A stretch of 6,142 nucleotides of DNA, from NCBI GenBank assembly GCA_023392205.1, contig JAEVZN010000196.1, forward strand, positions 1-6,142, read 5' to 3'. The translations under genes and the position numbers were made by a program. Under the pieces are notes generated by a model that saw only the letters and a list, made by a program, of their open reading frames with translations, made no database searches and was not told where the DNA came from. This document shows, piece by piece, positions 4,938 to 6,142 of the stretch; the stretch's first letter is position 1; each line of letters starts with the position of its first letter. The DNA comes from Pseudomonadota bacterium (GTDB lineage Bacteria; Pseudomonadota; Alphaproteobacteria; Rhizobiales; Xanthobacteraceae).

Positions 4938-5910
4938 AGTTCGCCTTGACCCCGGCCGCCTTGATGATGGCGCCCCATTTCTCGGTCTCGCTCTTGATGA
5001 AGGCTGCAAATTCCTCGGGCGTCGTGGGTCTCGCTTCCGCGCCGCTCTGATAGATGCGTTCCTTCACCACCGGGTCGTTCATCGCCGCGACGAACACTTC
5101 GTTCAGTTTCTTGATGATGTCGGAAGGCGTGCCGGCCGGTGCGATCAGTCCGAACCAGCCGATCGATTCGTAATCCTTCACGCCGCCTTCGATGAAGGTC
5201 GGCACGTCCGGCAGATGGCTGTCGCGGGTGCGGCTGCTCACGCCCAGCGCCTTGATGCGGCCGTCCTTGATGACGCCCTGCGAGGACGGAATGTCAACAA
5301 TGGCAAGCGGGATATGTCCGGCCAGAACGTCCTGCGTGGCCGGGCCGGAGCCCTTGTACGGCACCAGCGGAATTTTCGCGTCGGTTAGGTGATTGAACAA
5401 TTCCGACGACAGATGCATCGCTGTGCCGTTGCCGCCGTGACCGATGGACAATTTGTGCTGGCCGGCCTTGGCGATTTTCACCACATCGGCAAGCGTCTCG
5501 CCGGGAAAGGCCGAACCGGCCACCATCACGAAGGGAATGGCCGTCAGCAATGTGATCGGCGCCAGATCCTTCTGCGGGTGATAGGGCATCTTGTCCTTGA
5601 GGCTGATATTCACCGCAAGTGCACCCGCAGCACCGATGCCGATGGTGTAGCCATCCGGCGCAGCCTTGGCGACAACATCGACACCGATATCGCCGCCCGC
5701 GCCCGGCCGGTTTTCCACAATGATCGGCTGGCCAAGCGCCTTTTCCAGATGCGGTTGCATGGCGCGCGCCAGCGTGTCGGTGCTGCCACCCGGCGGGAAT
5801 GTCACGATCACGCGGATAGGCCGGTTCGGATAGGCCTGCGCCGCAGCAACGGCAGGCCACAGAATGAGAGCGGCGAGCGCCACAACGGCATACCGCGCAT
5901 ATTTCGACAT
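4936..5910 (-). CDS. Bug/TctC-family tripartite tricarboxylate transporter substrate-binding protein
   Basis: 324-residue periplasmic receptor of the Bug (Bordetella uptake gene) family. Members bind carboxylates, amino acids or nicotinate-like compounds and may act with TctA/TctB permeases or as orphan sensors; no permease gene is in the window. A Sec signal covers residues 1-26 (hydrophobic VVALAALILWPAVAAA, likely cleavage after AQA). The mature protein opens with YPNRPIRVIVTFPPGGSTDTLAR (27-49), followed by VENRPGAGGDIGVDVVAKAAPDGYT (65-89), PYKGSGPATQDVLAGHI (184-200) and GWFGLIAPAGTP (251-262), all typical and in the usual order. The ATG at 5910 is chosen because GGGAGGAA lies 5 bases upstream and the signal peptide starts there; the frame stays open further upstream but runs antisense into the neighbouring monooxygenase gene. 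Ligand unknown. Family call very sure. Confidence 0.95.
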   Translation of the reverse strand: MSKYARYAVVALAALILWPAVAAAQAYPNRPIRVIVTFPPGGSTDTLARAMQPHLEKALGQPIIVENRPGAGGDIGVDVVAKAAPDGYTIGIGAAGALAVNISLKDKMPYHPQKDLAPITLLTAIPFVMVAGSAFPGETLADVVKIAKAGQHKLSIGHGGNGTAMHLSSELFNHLTDAKIPLVPYKGSGPATQDVLAGHIPLAIVDIPSSQGVIKDGRIKALGVSSRTRDSHLPDVPTFIEGGVKDYESIGWFGLIAPAGTPSDIIKKLNEVFVAAMNDPVVKERIYQSGAEARPTTPEEFAAFIKSETEKWGAIIKAAGVKAN

Positions 5911-6009
5911 TGCAGTTCCTCCCGAAGCGTTGTTGTTTTTTCGCCGGCGATGATAAGCCAATCCCGGTCGTGACAGAAGATCGCATGAACAGCATATGAC
6001 GGCATAGGC
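5911..6009. promoter_or_regulatory. Divergent intergenic region between the Bug receptor and monooxygenase genes
   Basis: These 99 bases must carry the start signals for both outward-facing genes. A perfect 10-bp palindrome TCGCCGGCGA sits at 5941-5950 beside a T-run (5936-5941). For the minus strand, CTGTCA (5976-5971) and TATCAT (5955-5950, five of six -10 matches) are separated by 15 bases. For the plus strand, TTGTTG (5930-5935) and GATAAG (5952-5957) are separated by 16. The two -10 candidates overlap. GCAT recurs at 5983, 5992, 6002 and 6008. The boxes are weak, and the assignment is tentative. Confidence 0.35.
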
Positions 6010-6142
6010 ATGAAACGAGAGCAAGCGAGCGTATTGATTGTGGGCGGTGGCCCCGTCGGCCTCAGCCTGGCCATGGACCTGGCCTGGCGGGGCGTGGACG
6101 CCATTGTGGCGGAGACCCGCCACCCCGGCGACCCGCCCAGCG
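6010..6142 (+). CDS. FAD-dependent monooxygenase (aromatic hydroxylase type), N-terminal fragment
   Basis: The first 44 codons are present, beginning MKREQASVLIVGGGPVGLSL and cut by the window end. The VLIVGGGPVGLSLAMDLAWRGVDAIVAE segment is a dinucleotide-binding Rossmann motif. Its glycines fit G-x-G-x-x-G, and the second strand ends in the acidic residue (VAE) that contacts the FAD ribose. GGGPVGL followed by a hydrophobic helix is typical of the class A flavin monooxygenases that hydroxylate phenols and related aromatics (PheA/TfdB/MhpA type, FAD_binding_3). The catalytic and substrate regions are outside the window, so the substrate is unknown. An in-frame TGA at 5986-5988 and no other start codon after it fix the ATG at 6010. 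The ribosome site is poor (ATAGG very close to the ATG). It diverges from the Bug receptor gene, suggesting that receptor and oxygenase may serve one catabolic pathway. Confidence 0.8.
   Translation, partial: MKREQASVLIVGGGPVGLSLAMDLAWRGVDAIVAETRHPGDPPS

Noticed and set aside
5911..6123. N-terminal extension of the Bug receptor by 71 residues
   Set aside because: It would run antisense through the monooxygenase start and bury the signal peptide; ATG 5910 has a strong GGGAGGAA site and begins the signal sequence.
1..6142. tRNA, rRNA, CRISPR arrays, insertion sequences or attachment sites
   Set aside because: I saw no cloverleaf, regular repeat-spacer pattern, transposase or terminal inverted repeats, and the window is almost fully filled by ordinary genes.

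Overview
The window is GC-rich and tightly packed. It looks like a chromosomal stretch from an alphaproteobacterium, probably of the order Hyphomicrobiales (Bradyrhizobium/Pseudolabrys-like). The evidence for that is the style of the ThiE and ThiM sequences, the presence of a Bug/TctC-family receptor, and strong G/C bias at third codon positions. This placement is inferred from sequence character, not from a search.

Layout from left to right: the 3' end of a fumarylacetoacetate-hydrolase-family gene (+); a GC-rich stem-loop; a gene for a BioF2/FemAB-like GNAT acyltransferase (+); then, on the minus strand and read right to left, a four-gene operon thiM-thiE-thiD-TRAP receptor. This operon starts just after a TPP riboswitch (aptamer about 4890 down to 4795). 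Upstream of the riboswitch, also on the minus strand, is a Bug/TctC-type periplasmic receptor gene. Diverging from it at the right edge is the start of an FAD-dependent monooxygenase gene (+), cut by the window end.

The core is a thiamine salvage operon. ThiM phosphorylates hydroxyethylthiazole, ThiD makes HMP-diphosphate from HMP, and ThiE joins the two into thiamine phosphate. No de novo genes (thiC, thiG, thiS, thiO) are present. All four genes are linked by ATGA start/stop overlaps, which suggests translational coupling. The Shine-Dalgarno sequence of thiM lies inside the riboswitch aptamer, so TPP binding should block ribosome access directly, without a separate expression platform.

The most interesting point is that the last gene of this TPP-controlled, coupled operon encodes a Tat-exported DctP-type TRAP receptor without its membrane subunits. 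This makes it a candidate receptor for a thiamine precursor, or for a 2-oxo acid whose use depends on TPP. Its 3' end overlaps the acyltransferase gene in antisense by 76 bp. None of the stem-loops near gene ends carries a clear U-tract, so no textbook intrinsic terminator was found.
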